This document shows, piece after piece, positions 7,277 to 15,245 of a stretch of DNA of 35,132 bases. A program made the position numbers and the translations under genes. How positions within the stretch are numbered: the first letter of the stretch is position 1; each line of letters begins with the position of its first letter. The stretch comes from Bacteroides sp. UBA1317 (GTDB lineage: Bacteria; Bacteroidota; Bacteroidia; Bacteroidales; Bacteroidaceae), in NCBI GenBank assembly GCA_002307035.1, contig DBTL01000044.1, positions 1 through 35,132 on the forward strand, read 5' to 3'. The notes under the pieces were generated by a model. It worked only from the letters and a program-made list of their open reading frames with translations. It was not told where the DNA came from and made no database searches.

Positions 7277-9091
7277 TCAGAAAACCTTTTCAGCTTCCTT
7301 AAACCGCAACTTTCTGCCTTCTATCAGAATTGTAGATGTAGAATTTAAGGCATTATTTGCAGATAATCGTTTATCAAATTCAACAAAACAAAAGCCTTTG
7401 GATTGTTTATCTCTAGGTCCACCTGACCATCTAGGAATGATTACATCAACAACTTCTCCAAACTTACCTAATACTTCATAGATTTTTTCTTCTTCAATAA
7501 TATACGGAATATTACCTACATAGATCCTTGCATAATCAGAACGATCTTCCTCTTCTATATCACTTATTATTTCGGTTTTAGGTAGTTGAATTTTATATTT
7601 GGGTACTGCTTTCTTTGAGCCACCATATTTTTTCTTCAACTTCTGAATTTCATTTTGAGAAATATGACTAGTTAATATACCTGTTTTTTTTAAAGACTCT
7701 ATTAGCTCCCGATATACCTTTTCGTCTACTATGCCAACATTGTCAAATATTTCTTTAGCAGATATAAGCCTTCCATTTACTCCCAGCCTAACAACTGTTT
7801 TTTGCTCTCTCGTTAAATTGAATTTCTCAAACTCATCTAACCAAAGTTGTTCTTCTGGTGTATAAATATGCCTATAGAATAATGTTATCGAAAAAGTTTT
7901 ATTTTCTGATTTTAATTGAGGTTTTACTAAATCATTAGTTTTCATTAAATCAAAAATTCTCCTAATACCCTCACCAAGCTCTCGAATATGACCAGCCTCC
8001 CTCAAAACTCTTGCAATATACGTATTCCTTGACTGGTGAGCCCCATTCAAAGCCTCTAAATCATTAATAGTTATTGAAGATAGAAGTTGGCCTGGATTCG
8101 TAATCATCAATCTATCATTGAAAATTTTAACTTCAACCCCACGTCCTTCAATGTTATAATCTCTATGAGTAATGGCATTGACAAGAGCTTCTCTACAAGC
8201 CAATTCCGGATACATTATTTGATTTCGAAACAATGCATCTTCAGAGAATTGAGTATCAGTCAAATGGGGACGTAGTAGATCCCAGCTACTGCTTATTAAC
8301 TGGAATATATTACCATTAGCTTCTCCTACCTCAGTTACATTAAAATCTTCACCTGTTTTTTCTTCTGTCCCACGGACTTTAAAAATTCGAACTTGAAGTC
8401 TTGGGTGCCATCGATTTGACCTCTTAGCAAATAGTAATAGAGCAGCCCTTCTTAGTTTCAAAGAAGTACCATCAAACTCGGCAAGATCTAAATATTGCAA
8501 TAATTTTTCTGGTGATATCAATTTTGAAATATGCTGAGATATCTGTTCTAATAAATCATTATCTAAATCCGTGATTTTAGCAATATCAACAAAAGATCTA
8601 TCATACTCGATTGATATTTTTTCTTCTCTTTCGAAGCGTATCCTTTCGGAAGAAGTCGGAACAGACTCCCTATCTTTTCTTTGGAAACATTCTCCTTTTG
8701 ATGTTAAATGGACAAAATCAGAACCTTTGTTCACTGCAAAATACAGAACAGTCAACCCATTATAATTTGTTTTTGCCGCTTGTTTAAGAGGTATTGGAGT
8801 CTCCTTCAAGATACAATCTTTCGGAGCATTCAAAATTTCATCTATCTGTGCAGAATTATGTGGAACGCCTTTTATAGAGTGATTATCTTCAATTCCTATA
8901 AAAAGTTCTCCACCATCAGCATTAGCAAAGGCAACAAGAGTCTTTGCTATATCATATTTTATTTCACATATTTTTCTAGGGACTTTATTATCTGGAGGAC
9001 CTTCATAGGCACTTTTAAATTCTCGATAATAGCTTTCACCTATTTCAATAGCTATATCAACTCTTTCTGTTAATCTTAATATGTTTTCCAT
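7277..9091 (-). CDS. Schlafen/AlbA-type ATPase with C-terminal RNA-recognition motif
   Basis: 604 residues from the ATG at 9091. A longer frame from 9142 would add a hydrophobic leader with no support, and a -7 box lies between the two starts. The N-terminal 150 residues are a Schlafen AlbA_2 domain (REFKSAYE at 23-30, FANADGGELFIGIED at 55-69). Residues about 290-405 form a GHKL-type ATPase (HATPase_c_4: REALVNAITHRDY 300-312, NPGQL 332-336, ELGEGIRRI 371-379). Residues about 425-480 look like a winged helix. The C-terminal 521-600 is a clear RRM, with RNP2 IYVGNI (523-528) and RNP1 KGFCFVEF (565-572). Schlafen/AlbA ATPases occur as regulators and in several defence loci. The RRM tail implies RNA binding. 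It sits as cargo between portal and scaffold; its role is unknown, and a defence or host-takeover function is inference. Confidence 0.9.
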   Translation of the reverse strand: MENILRLTERVDIAIEIGESYYREFKSAYEGPPDNKVPRKICEIKYDIAKTLVAFANADGGELFIGIEDNHSIKGVPHNSAQIDEILNAPKDCILKETPIPLKQAAKTNYNGLTVLYFAVNKGSDFVHLTSKGECFQRKDRESVPTSSERIRFEREEKISIEYDRSFVDIAKITDLDNDLLEQISQHISKLISPEKLLQYLDLAEFDGTSLKLRRAALLLFAKRSNRWHPRLQVRIFKVRGTEEKTGEDFNVTEVGEANGNIFQLISSSWDLLRPHLTDTQFSEDALFRNQIMYPELACREALVNAITHRDYNIEGRGVEVKIFNDRLMITNPGQLLSSITINDLEALNGAHQSRNTYIARVLREAGHIRELGEGIRRIFDLMKTNDLVKPQLKSENKTFSITLFYRHIYTPEEQLWLDEFEKFNLTREQKTVVRLGVNGRLISAKEIFDNVGIVDEKVYRELIESLKKTGILTSHISQNEIQKLKKKYGGSKKAVPKYKIQLPKTEIISDIEEEDRSDYARIYVGNIPYIIEEEKIYEVLGKFGEVVDVIIPRWSGGPRDKQSKGFCFVEFDKRLSANNALNSTSTILIEGRKLRFKEAEKVF

Positions 9092-9115
9092 AATATAATT
9101 ATATTTTATTATTCG

Positions 9116-9123
9116 CAAAAATA
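9116..9123 (-). promoter_or_regulatory. -7 box TATTTTTG upstream of the Schlafen-RRM gene
   Basis: TATTTTTG on the minus strand fits TAnnTTTG and lies 25 nt upstream of the ATG at 9091. The -33 region is not a clear match (TTGG at 9139-9142 is too close). The flanks are extremely A+T-rich. It would give the ATPase gene its own transcript, separate from the toxin-antitoxin unit. Confidence 0.5.
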
Positions 9124-9227
9124 ATAAAAAGAAAACATCCAAGAATATTTTAAAGAGTTTTTTTTATATATATATTCAGACGAATCAATCTTGCTATTTT
9201 TAGTATTACCTCCAATCTCCCAGAAAT

Positions 9228-9473
9228 TTAAATCTCACAGGCAAGCTGTCTTTGGGTCATGCCTTTTTCTTCAAGTGATAATTGTATCAATTCAAACACC
9301 AGTAGATTTCTCTATTGGAAAGCGTTCTTCTTCGTAAGCGATTACGATATTAGACATATTAATAAGTCCACTACGTTCTTATCGTTTGCAGGGGTGTTAT
9401 CATCAACCAATGGTAAAAGCTCTTCTACTCTCGCCAATGCAGATTCGTATTGTTGCTTAGTGACTTTACCCAT
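9228..9473 (-). pseudogene. Decayed HTH antitoxin (HigA-like) remnant
   Basis: The frame opens MGKVTKQQYESALARVEELL, continues to DKNVVDLLICLIS and then stops. The next frame continues with SNIVIAYEEERFPIEKSTGV, and a third with FELIQLSLEEKGMTQRQLACEI before a TAA. Read together these make an N-terminal dimer region followed by the beginning of an XRE helix-turn-helix, broken by at least two frameshifts and cut short. The first ATG overlaps the stop of the intact antitoxin gene upstream, so it once belonged to the same operon. Confidence 0.65.
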
Positions 9474-9772
9474 TATACAGTCGGAGTTAGATCAACTGTC
9501 ATTCCTAAAGCAGAAGCAATGCGATAGAAAGTAGAAACTTTGGGTTCTGTCTTTCCCGTTTCTACACGGGAAATATAAGACTTATTTGTACCTATCTTCT
9601 CTGCAAGCTCTGATTGTGTCATATTTGCTTTCTTCCTAGCTTCTTCAATAATTTGTCCAGTAAAGAAAGCATTAGCTCTATCTTCAGCAGCTTTACGCTC
9701 TGGAGTTCCTTCTTTGCCGAAAGCAGCATCTAATTGCGCATCGACATTAAACATTTTTAGTTGCAATGGCAT
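9473..9772 (-). CDS. XRE-family antitoxin, second paralogue
   Basis: 99 residues. The helix-turn-helix is at about 47-95 (MTQSELAEKIGTNKSYISRVETG, then PKVSTFYRIASALGMTVDL). It is roughly half identical to the gene directly upstream across the whole length, sharing FGKxGTPER, NKSYISR, TFYRI and TVDL. The start overlaps the upstream stop. It is probably a duplicated antitoxin that keeps DNA binding. Whether it neutralises the adjacent toxin, regulates the promoter, or protects against a different toxin cannot be told. Confidence 0.85.
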   Translation of the reverse strand: MPLQLKMFNVDAQLDAAFGKEGTPERKAAEDRANAFFTGQIIEEARKKANMTQSELAEKIGTNKSYISRVETGKTEPKVSTFYRIASALGMTVDLTPTV

Positions 9773-10074
9773 TACATAGTCGGATTTAAATCAACTGTTA
9801 GTCCCAAAGCATTAACGATTCGATAGAAGGTCGCAACACTGGGAACGGTAGTGCCTTTTTCAATACGGGAAATATATGATTTATTAGCCCCGATACGCTT
9901 TGCAAGTTCCTCTTGAGTCAATCTTGCATTCTTCCTTGCATCAAGCAAAATCTGACTGGTGTAGAAAGTATAGGCTTCTTCATCAAACTTTGCACGTTCA
10001 GGTGTACCATGTTTACCAAATTCCTTTTCTAATTCAGCACTAATATCAGTCAGCATGTTGTTCTTTGTAGTCAT
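9772..10074 (-). CDS. XRE-family antitoxin (HigA-like)
   Basis: 100 residues with helix-turn-helix LTQEELAKRIGANKSYISRI (about 51-70) followed by PSVATFYRIVNALGLTVDL. It begins inside the toxin gene (29-nt overlap; an internal ATG at 10056 would cut the overlap to 11 nt), the usual coupling for toxin-first higBA-type modules. It is expected to bind the toxin and to repress the operon through the inverted repeat at 10404-10425. Confidence 0.88.
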   Translation of the reverse strand: MTTKNNMLTDISAELEKEFGKHGTPERAKFDEEAYTFYTSQILLDARKNARLTQEELAKRIGANKSYISRIEKGTTVPSVATFYRIVNALGLTVDLNPTM

Positions 10075-10387
10075 AATACTCCTCCTTTATTTTTAAAGCT
10101 TTATCTATTTCCGAAGTAGGTGTTTTTTGCGTTTTCTTTTGAAAACCATTAAATAACACAACTACCTGCCCATCATCAAAGATGAAAAATATACGATATA
10201 TGTTGCCATTATATTCGATTCTCAGCTCATATAACCCATCACGTATGAACTTTATAAACTTTATTGGTACTCGGTCGTATGTTTCCAACAAAGATAACAC
10301 ATACTTAACTTTCATCACCTCTTTCTCATTAAGGGAAGCAATAAAGTCATGGTAATATTGCCTGAATGCTATAATTCTGCGTTTCAT
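10046..10387 (-). CDS. RelE/HigB-like toxin (phage-derived Gp49-type)
   Basis: 113 residues. The core IKFIRDGLYELRIEYNGNIY then RIFFIFDDGQVVVLFNGFQKKTQKTP is the hallmark of Gp49/HigB-like mRNA interferases, with the conserved GLYELR, YRIFF and NGFxKK(T)xKTP. These toxins cleave mRNA on the ribosome. The gene is first in the operon and starts next to a -7 box, so the transcript may be nearly leaderless. The combination of toxin and downstream XRE antitoxin makes this call firm. Confidence 0.9.
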   Translation of the reverse strand: MKRRIIAFRQYYHDFIASLNEKEVMKVKYVLSLLETYDRVPIKFIKFIRDGLYELRIEYNGNIYRIFFIFDDGQVVVLFNGFQKKTQKTPTSEIDKALKIKEEYYDYKEQHAD

Positions 10388-10391
10388 ATCA

Positions 10392-10425
10392 CAAAGATAA
10401 TGCGAGTTGCATAATTGTGCAACTC
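10392..10425 (-). promoter_or_regulatory. Toxin-antitoxin promoter and operator
   Basis: TATCTTTG (minus strand, 10399-10392) matches the -7 box TAnnTTTG and ends 4 nt before the toxin ATG. Just upstream a perfect 8-bp inverted repeat, GAGTTGCA (10404-10411) and TGCAACTC (10418-10425) with a 6-bp spacer, covers the -33 region. Such placement fits autorepression by the antitoxin. Confidence 0.75.
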
Positions 10426-10442
10426 ATGGACGAATTATTTTA

Positions 10443-10480
10443 TAAAAAAAATAGCGGTAACTCCGAAGAATCACCGCTAT
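10443..10480 (-). terminator. Rho-independent terminator after the portal gene
   Basis: ATAGCGGT (10451-10458) pairs with ACCGCTAT (10473-10480), and a run of eight T follows on the minus strand. It ends the terminase/portal transcript and separates it from the toxin-antitoxin cargo. It would block read-through to the capsid genes unless they have their own promoter. Confidence 0.85.
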
Positions 10481-10529
10481 ATGTTCTATTTGTCTTGTAT
10501 CAAAATTATAATCCCCGTATTTTTTCTGA

Positions 10530-12029
10530 CTAAGAAGCTATTTTCTGTTCTTTTTCTCCGATTTTATTATTCATTGCTGCTTGCTCCTCTTCGATTTCTT
10601 TTAATTCCTCTTCTATACGATCCGCATTACCGGCAAACATAATACCTTCCCTCCGTGACCAAATCTGCCCATCAACAGCAGTTACCGCAGTAGTAACTTT
10701 ATCAGCAATATTATCGAGCCTATAGGGAACGATATCCACATCAATATCAATCGTTTGTGAAGCTTTATCAAACTCATAAGGATTAATGGTACCCAAGGCA
10801 GATACAAGGAAGTTCACACGCCTTTGCATAAAATCACCTATTACTTCCGCATGGTTCTCAACTTGTAAATGAGTGGATAAGAAGACATAGTCAAAAGCCA
10901 CACCAGATAAAGCATTGCCAGATCCTTTCAATGATTCAAAGCTGATCTGAGGAGTATTAGTCATGGAATAGGCTTTCTCAAACAAAGTTTTCAATTCGAG
11001 TTCTATTGTTGTTGGCACTTGATCCCAAGTGAGATACGAAGCTCCTGCACCCTTTCCCATCAGTTTTACAATACGATCTTTCTTTTTGCCTGTGAATCCC
11101 TCTACATCACCAACTAATTGCAGTATGGGAAAGAAATGGTAATCTATACAATCGGCATAACTAGAAAGCAACTTCTCCAAGCGTACCCGAAACGTCTTAA
11201 TCTTGTGACAGTACGTCTCAGGACGGTAAGCATAAAGAACAGGAAGTTTAGGAAATCCATGTTTGAACGACTTACCTTCGGGGGTGGACCACGTTTTATT
11301 TAATTCCCACTGGTAGACAGAATCCTTTGTTACCGTCATGAACACACTTATTTCTGTATCATCCAAATCTTTCTTTTTGAACTCACGAGAGATGGCGACT
11401 AAATCCCCGTAATCATCAAAGAACGGGTAAAGTTTATCACCCCTGAATGGAGACCAAAGCACACTACGAAGCTTCTTTGTCGGTTTAGTCTTGCCCCCGA
11501 AAGCAGTCTTCACCTTTGCCCAGAATTTAGTCCAGAAAGAATCATCATCAGTCACATACCAATATTCGGCTACCTCCTGCTCGGATAACCAAGAACGCAC
11601 AACTCTCTTATTCTGGTATTTGATCTTATTCTTTTGCAGCACTGACTTCAAAGCGGCCAATAATCCTTTTTCATTATCATCGGAAGGTGTGCAATCCATT
11701 GACGGCTCGGTGCCAACGGTGAAAGCCGTTTGAATATTCACAATATCCTGTTCCAAAGGTATCGTAATACGGTTTACTTCTTCCGTTTCGTACTTTGCGT
11801 CCACCTCATACGTTTTACCCGCCTTCTCATCAAAGATCTTCTTTGCCTCCTCTTTGAGTACCTTGCGATCAGGATACTTCTTCTTATCCGTCATTATCTC
11901 GTGAAGATCAGGGTTCCAGTCTTCCCACAATTTTCTACGGTCGGGAAGCTCTGTCTTTCTCCCTTTCTTGAGGTATTGAATCTTCTGATCAATATCCTCC
12001 AATGCTAATATTTCTTGTAAACTTATCAT
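10530..12029 (-). CDS. Portal protein
   Basis: 499 residues from ATG at 12029, chosen because an upstream start would overlap the terminase gene needlessly. The gap to the terminase stop is 11 nt. Portal proteins form the dodecamer through which DNA enters. Features typical of SPP1/gp6-like portals are the central beta segment (KLYPFFDDYGDLVAISREF, DSVYQWELNKTW) and the long stem and clip helices (YADCIDYHFFPILQLVGD). The sequence ISFESLKGSGNALSGVAFDY and the acidic coiled C-terminus (EEELKEIEEEQAAMN) also fit. Position after terminase supports it. Confidence 0.85.
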   Translation of the reverse strand: MISLQEILALEDIDQKIQYLKKGRKTELPDRRKLWEDWNPDLHEIMTDKKKYPDRKVLKEEAKKIFDEKAGKTYEVDAKYETEEVNRITIPLEQDIVNIQTAFTVGTEPSMDCTPSDDNEKGLLAALKSVLQKNKIKYQNKRVVRSWLSEQEVAEYWYVTDDDSFWTKFWAKVKTAFGGKTKPTKKLRSVLWSPFRGDKLYPFFDDYGDLVAISREFKKKDLDDTEISVFMTVTKDSVYQWELNKTWSTPEGKSFKHGFPKLPVLYAYRPETYCHKIKTFRVRLEKLLSSYADCIDYHFFPILQLVGDVEGFTGKKKDRIVKLMGKGAGASYLTWDQVPTTIELELKTLFEKAYSMTNTPQISFESLKGSGNALSGVAFDYVFLSTHLQVENHAEVIGDFMQRRVNFLVSALGTINPYEFDKASQTIDIDVDIVPYRLDNIADKVTTAVTAVDGQIWSRREGIMFAGNADRIEEELKEIEEEQAAMNNKIGEKEQKIAS

Positions 12030-12040
12030 AGCCAAATATC

Positions 12041-13321
12041 TTAATGCGTGAATACTCCTGTTAAATCTTTCGGCTTCAAAATACGTCCTAATAGACATCC
12101 AAGCACATAGTACCTAATTGAATCGCACAGATGATTATCCTTGTCAACGGGGGTGTTGATATAGTTACCGTCCTTATCTTTATCCCAAACGTAATTCCGA
12201 AGCTCTTTAATGAGATTATATGACCGTTCTGTGACAAACAGTTCCATGTCTTTGACTTTTTCAATACCTGCAATAATAGAACCTTTGCCATCAATGGAAC
12301 TCTTATCTACTGGATAGATGTTTACGCCTCTGTTCTTTATCTCCTGAATTAAACGAGGATCGGCAGATTCGGAAAAGACTTTTAATCCCCACGGCCTTAG
12401 TGTGTTGGCTAAATCATTGGTAAGCATCCCCGCTTGATAACACAGTTCATCCACGTAAAGAGCGTTATCAATAATACCGCATCTTACAGTCGCAGAAACG
12501 TCGTTACTATATCCGAAGTCTTGCCCCAGAGCTATTTTCTTTGCCCATGCCGGGAACTCCTTCACTATGCCCCACTTCTTGAACACGGCTCCTTCTGCTA
12601 CATCTGCCCAACGCCCGATAACTGTATGAGCGTATTTTTCGGGATCTTCTACTTTCATCCTTTGCACTTCATCAATAAACTGCGGAGAAAGGTTGTCTAC
12701 ATTGTCCAGATAGGTAGTATGAATATGCAATACGTTCGGATGAGTGGAGATCTGAACATCCACACCGTCAATATCCACAAGCTTATGAGTTTTCTCTATG
12801 TAGCGCTTGTAGATGAAGTGATTGGAATCCGTCGGGTTCATGATAATGATGATCCGGTTCTGGATTCCTTTCTGACGGATAGAGAGCATGATCTTTTCAA
12901 AGTCCTGTTCACTTGTCCATTCTTCCGCTTCATCACAGACAAAGGTCGTTATCCCGTGAATGGATTTCAGCTTTGCCGTCTGTACCCCTGAACTAACTTT
13001 TATTCCCCGGAACATGATACGGCTCTTAGTCATTTTATTAATAACGTCGGCTTTAGTTGTGGAGAAGTATTTACCTGTTCCATCAAGCTCGACCTTTTCC
13101 ATGAACTCAGGAATAACAGACATGTGCGCTGATACCATAGTGTAACGGGTGTATAGTATCTGGTGAACTATTTTGTTTATTGGCGTCATCTCAAAGGTTA
13201 ACCTCTCAATAAAAGCGGAAGTAGCGTACGATTTGCCGCTACCTCGACCGCCCGTTACCAAGATGATAAACTTTTCTTTGTCTTGATATAATGGATAATA
13301 TATAGGGAAGTTCTTTATCAT
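12041..13321 (-). CDS. terL: Terminase large subunit
   Basis: 426 residues with an N-terminal packaging ATPase and a C-terminal RNase H-like nuclease. Walker A is GGRGSGKS (24-31). Walker B is FVCDEAE (127-133) with the catalytic carboxylate pair D130/E131, and IIIIMNPT (157-164) is the coupling motif. Nuclease acids are D268 in LGQDFGYSND, D321 in ESADPRLI, and D395/D400 in KDNHLCDSIRYY. This is the PBSX/Terminase_3 type. The ATG overlaps the stop of the homing endonuclease gene upstream (ATGA), so translation appears coupled to an inserted gene. Confidence 0.95.
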   Translation of the reverse strand: MIKNFPIYYPLYQDKEKFIILVTGGRGSGKSYATSAFIERLTFEMTPINKIVHQILYTRYTMVSAHMSVIPEFMEKVELDGTGKYFSTTKADVINKMTKSRIMFRGIKVSSGVQTAKLKSIHGITTFVCDEAEEWTSEQDFEKIMLSIRQKGIQNRIIIIMNPTDSNHFIYKRYIEKTHKLVDIDGVDVQISTHPNVLHIHTTYLDNVDNLSPQFIDEVQRMKVEDPEKYAHTVIGRWADVAEGAVFKKWGIVKEFPAWAKKIALGQDFGYSNDVSATVRCGIIDNALYVDELCYQAGMLTNDLANTLRPWGLKVFSESADPRLIQEIKNRGVNIYPVDKSSIDGKGSIIAGIEKVKDMELFVTERSYNLIKELRNYVWDKDKDGNYINTPVDKDNHLCDSIRYYVLGCLLGRILKPKDLTGVFTH

Positions 13322-13956
13322 TGCATTTTTATTCTATTCCCGTACTTAGCAGGAGTATTAACTATTTGTTCTGCATCCCAGCCTCTATTTACCCTATAAG
13401 CGATTGTCCTGCGGTCAATGCCTTTTATTCTACCCATTTGGCTGAGTGATAGCATTTCACCTCTATATAATATTTTCTTATTATTGCTTTTATTATTACC
13501 TTGAGTAATCTTATCAGCCCATCTACAATTCTGCGGAGAATAGTTATCGTTATTATCTATCCTATCTATTGTCATACCGTTTTTGTAACCGCTTTCGCTA
13601 CACCATTTATAGAAATTTTCAAAATTTCCCCATTCTTGGCATATAGTAATGCCACGACCGCCATATCTATAATAATTTGAGGCTTTTTTGTTATAACATC
13701 TTTGCCGCATAGCTTTCCATATGGCGTGTTCATTTGTGTGACTAAGCCCGTGCGTTCGGGGTTGACTTATTCTATCTAAGTTATAGCATCCGCATGATTT
13801 AGTATGCCCAGACACAAGCGCACGTGCGTGAACCGTGCACTTATTTCCACATTCACAAATACAGTTCCAATACACTCCTTTGCGCCCATTGGAGTCTCCT
13901 TGTTCGATCACTGTCAATCTTCCGAACTTCTTGCCTGTTATATCATTTAATTTCAT
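13318..13956 (-). CDS. HNH/AP2-type homing endonuclease
   Basis: 212 residues. An N-terminal zinc-ribbon-like part (WNCICECGNKCTV, KSCGC) is followed by the familiar phage HNH block: RYGGRGITICQEW, FYKWCSESGYKNGMTIDRID and NYSPQNCRWA. The C-terminus (SLSQMGRIKGIDRRTIAYRV) is a helix-turn-helix or AP2-like DNA-binding end. Such free-standing endonucleases spread by cutting alleles that lack them. It sits between the two terminase subunits and overlaps each neighbour by a few bases, so the insertion is neatly accommodated. Confidence 0.88.
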   Translation of the reverse strand: MKLNDITGKKFGRLTVIEQGDSNGRKGVYWNCICECGNKCTVHARALVSGHTKSCGCYNLDRISQPRTHGLSHTNEHAIWKAMRQRCYNKKASNYYRYGGRGITICQEWGNFENFYKWCSESGYKNGMTIDRIDNNDNYSPQNCRWADKITQGNNKSNNKKILYRGEMLSLSQMGRIKGIDRRTIAYRVNRGWDAEQIVNTPAKYGNRIKMQ

Positions 13957-14503
13957 TAGAACCTACCTCCTTCTTAATCCAAGATTCAATATTAACACCT
14001 TGATTGATCTCTGAGGGAATATCGCTCGCATCTTCATCTTGTTTGCGTTCTACCTTTCTCCACTCTTCATCATGGTGATAAAGCCAAGTAGACATTGCTT
14101 GCATGTTATAAGGAAGTTCTTGTTCTGTCTCAGATGTTTGTATATCTTCATCATCTGTATATACACCATCAATGCGAAGCTTCCTCTTCGTGATTGTTTT
14201 GCTCTTTATCTTCTTTCCACCCAAAGCGGCTTTCAAGTATGCACCACGTACAATCGAGTTGATTTTACGACGGGCGTGCGCTAACACTTGCGATATACGC
14301 TCTGAACGCTCTTTATTTTGCTTCTTATTCCATCCCTCATAGTTTCCGTTTTTCATTTTGCAAAATACTTCGGGCGTTAAAGTCTGACCGAACTTGTCGG
14401 ACAGTCCGTCTGCTATCTCCGCATCAGTCAATCCTTGAAAAGCGAGAGCGAATAACTCTTCGTAGAACTCGTTGCTATTGTAGTTAAACTTTGGTCTTGC
14501 CAT
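13943..14503 (-). CDS. terS: Terminase small subunit
   Basis: 186 residues. The N-terminus (ELFALAFQGLTDAEIADGLS) is a helix-turn-helix typical of terminase small subunits, which recognise the packaging site. The middle is basic (ARRKINSIVRGAYLKAALGGKKIKSKTI) and the C-terminus acidic, suited to oligomerisation and large-subunit contact. It is followed by the homing endonuclease and the large subunit. The next gene upstream ends 1 nt before its start. Confidence 0.82.
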   Translation of the reverse strand: MARPKFNYNSNEFYEELFALAFQGLTDAEIADGLSDKFGQTLTPEVFCKMKNGNYEGWNKKQNKERSERISQVLAHARRKINSIVRGAYLKAALGGKKIKSKTITKRKLRIDGVYTDDEDIQTSETEQELPYNMQAMSTWLYHHDEEWRKVERKQDEDASDIPSEINQGVNIESWIKKEVGSNEIK

Positions 14504-14504
14504 C

Positions 14505-15245
14505 TTAATCCACCCTTTCTATTTGTTCGTCAAACACTTCTCCCTTTATAAACTTCATACTCGGATCATAGCCGAACCTTTCCATAAAAGCAGATTTTGC
14601 TTCGTAGGTATCAAAAGAAAGCATAAGGTAAGCATCCATATCGTTCGCTTTCTCTTGGGCTGCCTGCTTAACCTGTTCTTTGACTTCTTTCATGTGAGCT
14701 GTCTTCTCGGCTTTCTCCAACTGTTTAGCTTCTTTTTCAGCTTCTTTCTGTTCGGTGACAGGTGACATCATATCAGTAAGAGCATCAGCCAAAAAGTTTT
14801 CCTCTTCCGTTTGGAGAAGATAATCACAACCTATTAGATTTAAGTCAACGTCTGTCAATCCTGCATCTTTGTAGTCGATATCAGGAATAAGTTCACGGAG
14901 TTTCTCATCATCCCATTTTCCTTGGGCATTTGGATTATTTAGGAGGATGCAAAGCTCCTTTTCCTGCTTTTCGTCAACGTCTATCACATCTACCCGAATG
15001 ATATAGTCATTCTCTGGAAATTTATTCAACTCATCCATGACTGTTAAACGTTGGTGGCCACTGACCACTGTCATACCTGTATGCTTGTTGACTACCAATC
15101 CGCCAACTAATCCGAATTTCTTTATACCACGTTTGAGAGCTTTCCTTTCATCATCGGAAAGAGTACGGGGATTATAATCGGCGAAATGAATAGCAGAACG
15201 TTTAAGCTCTACCGATTCTGATTTTACGTATTTATTTAATTCCAT
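14505..15245 (-). CDS. ParB-like N-terminal domain protein (IbrB-like)
   Basis: 246 residues from ATG at 15245 (ATG at 15257 is possible). The N-terminal 110 residues are a ParB/Srx fold: NPR at 25-27, LVVNKHTGMTVVSGHQRL (50-67) with the GHQR motif that binds nucleotide. The C-terminal half is a long K/E coiled coil (KEAEKEAKQLEKAEKTAHMK) and a short DAYLMLSFDTYEAKSAFMERFG domain. Together with the PAPS-reductase-like gene just upstream it makes the IbrA/IbrB-type pair seen in prophages. Its target is unknown; regulation or DNA or nucleotide modification are possible. Confidence 0.85.
   Translation of the reverse strand: MELNKYVKSESVELKRSAIHFADYNPRTLSDDERKALKRGIKKFGLVGGLVVNKHTGMTVVSGHQRLTVMDELNKFPENDYIIRVDVIDVDEKQEKELCILLNNPNAQGKWDDEKLRELIPDIDYKDAGLTDVDLNLIGCDYLLQTEEENFLADALTDMMSPVTEQKEAEKEAKQLEKAEKTAHMKEVKEQVKQAAQEKANDMDAYLMLSFDTYEAKSAFMERFGYDPSMKFIKGEVFDEQIERVD

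Noticed and set aside
8708..9073. Plus-strand open frame of 121 codons opposite the Schlafen-RRM gene
   Set aside because: It lies wholly antisense to a gene with clear domains, and its composition reflects the complement of A+T-rich codons.
12434..12991. Plus-strand open frame of 185 codons within the terminase region
   Set aside because: It is antisense to the terminase large subunit, whose motifs are intact, and has no family character.
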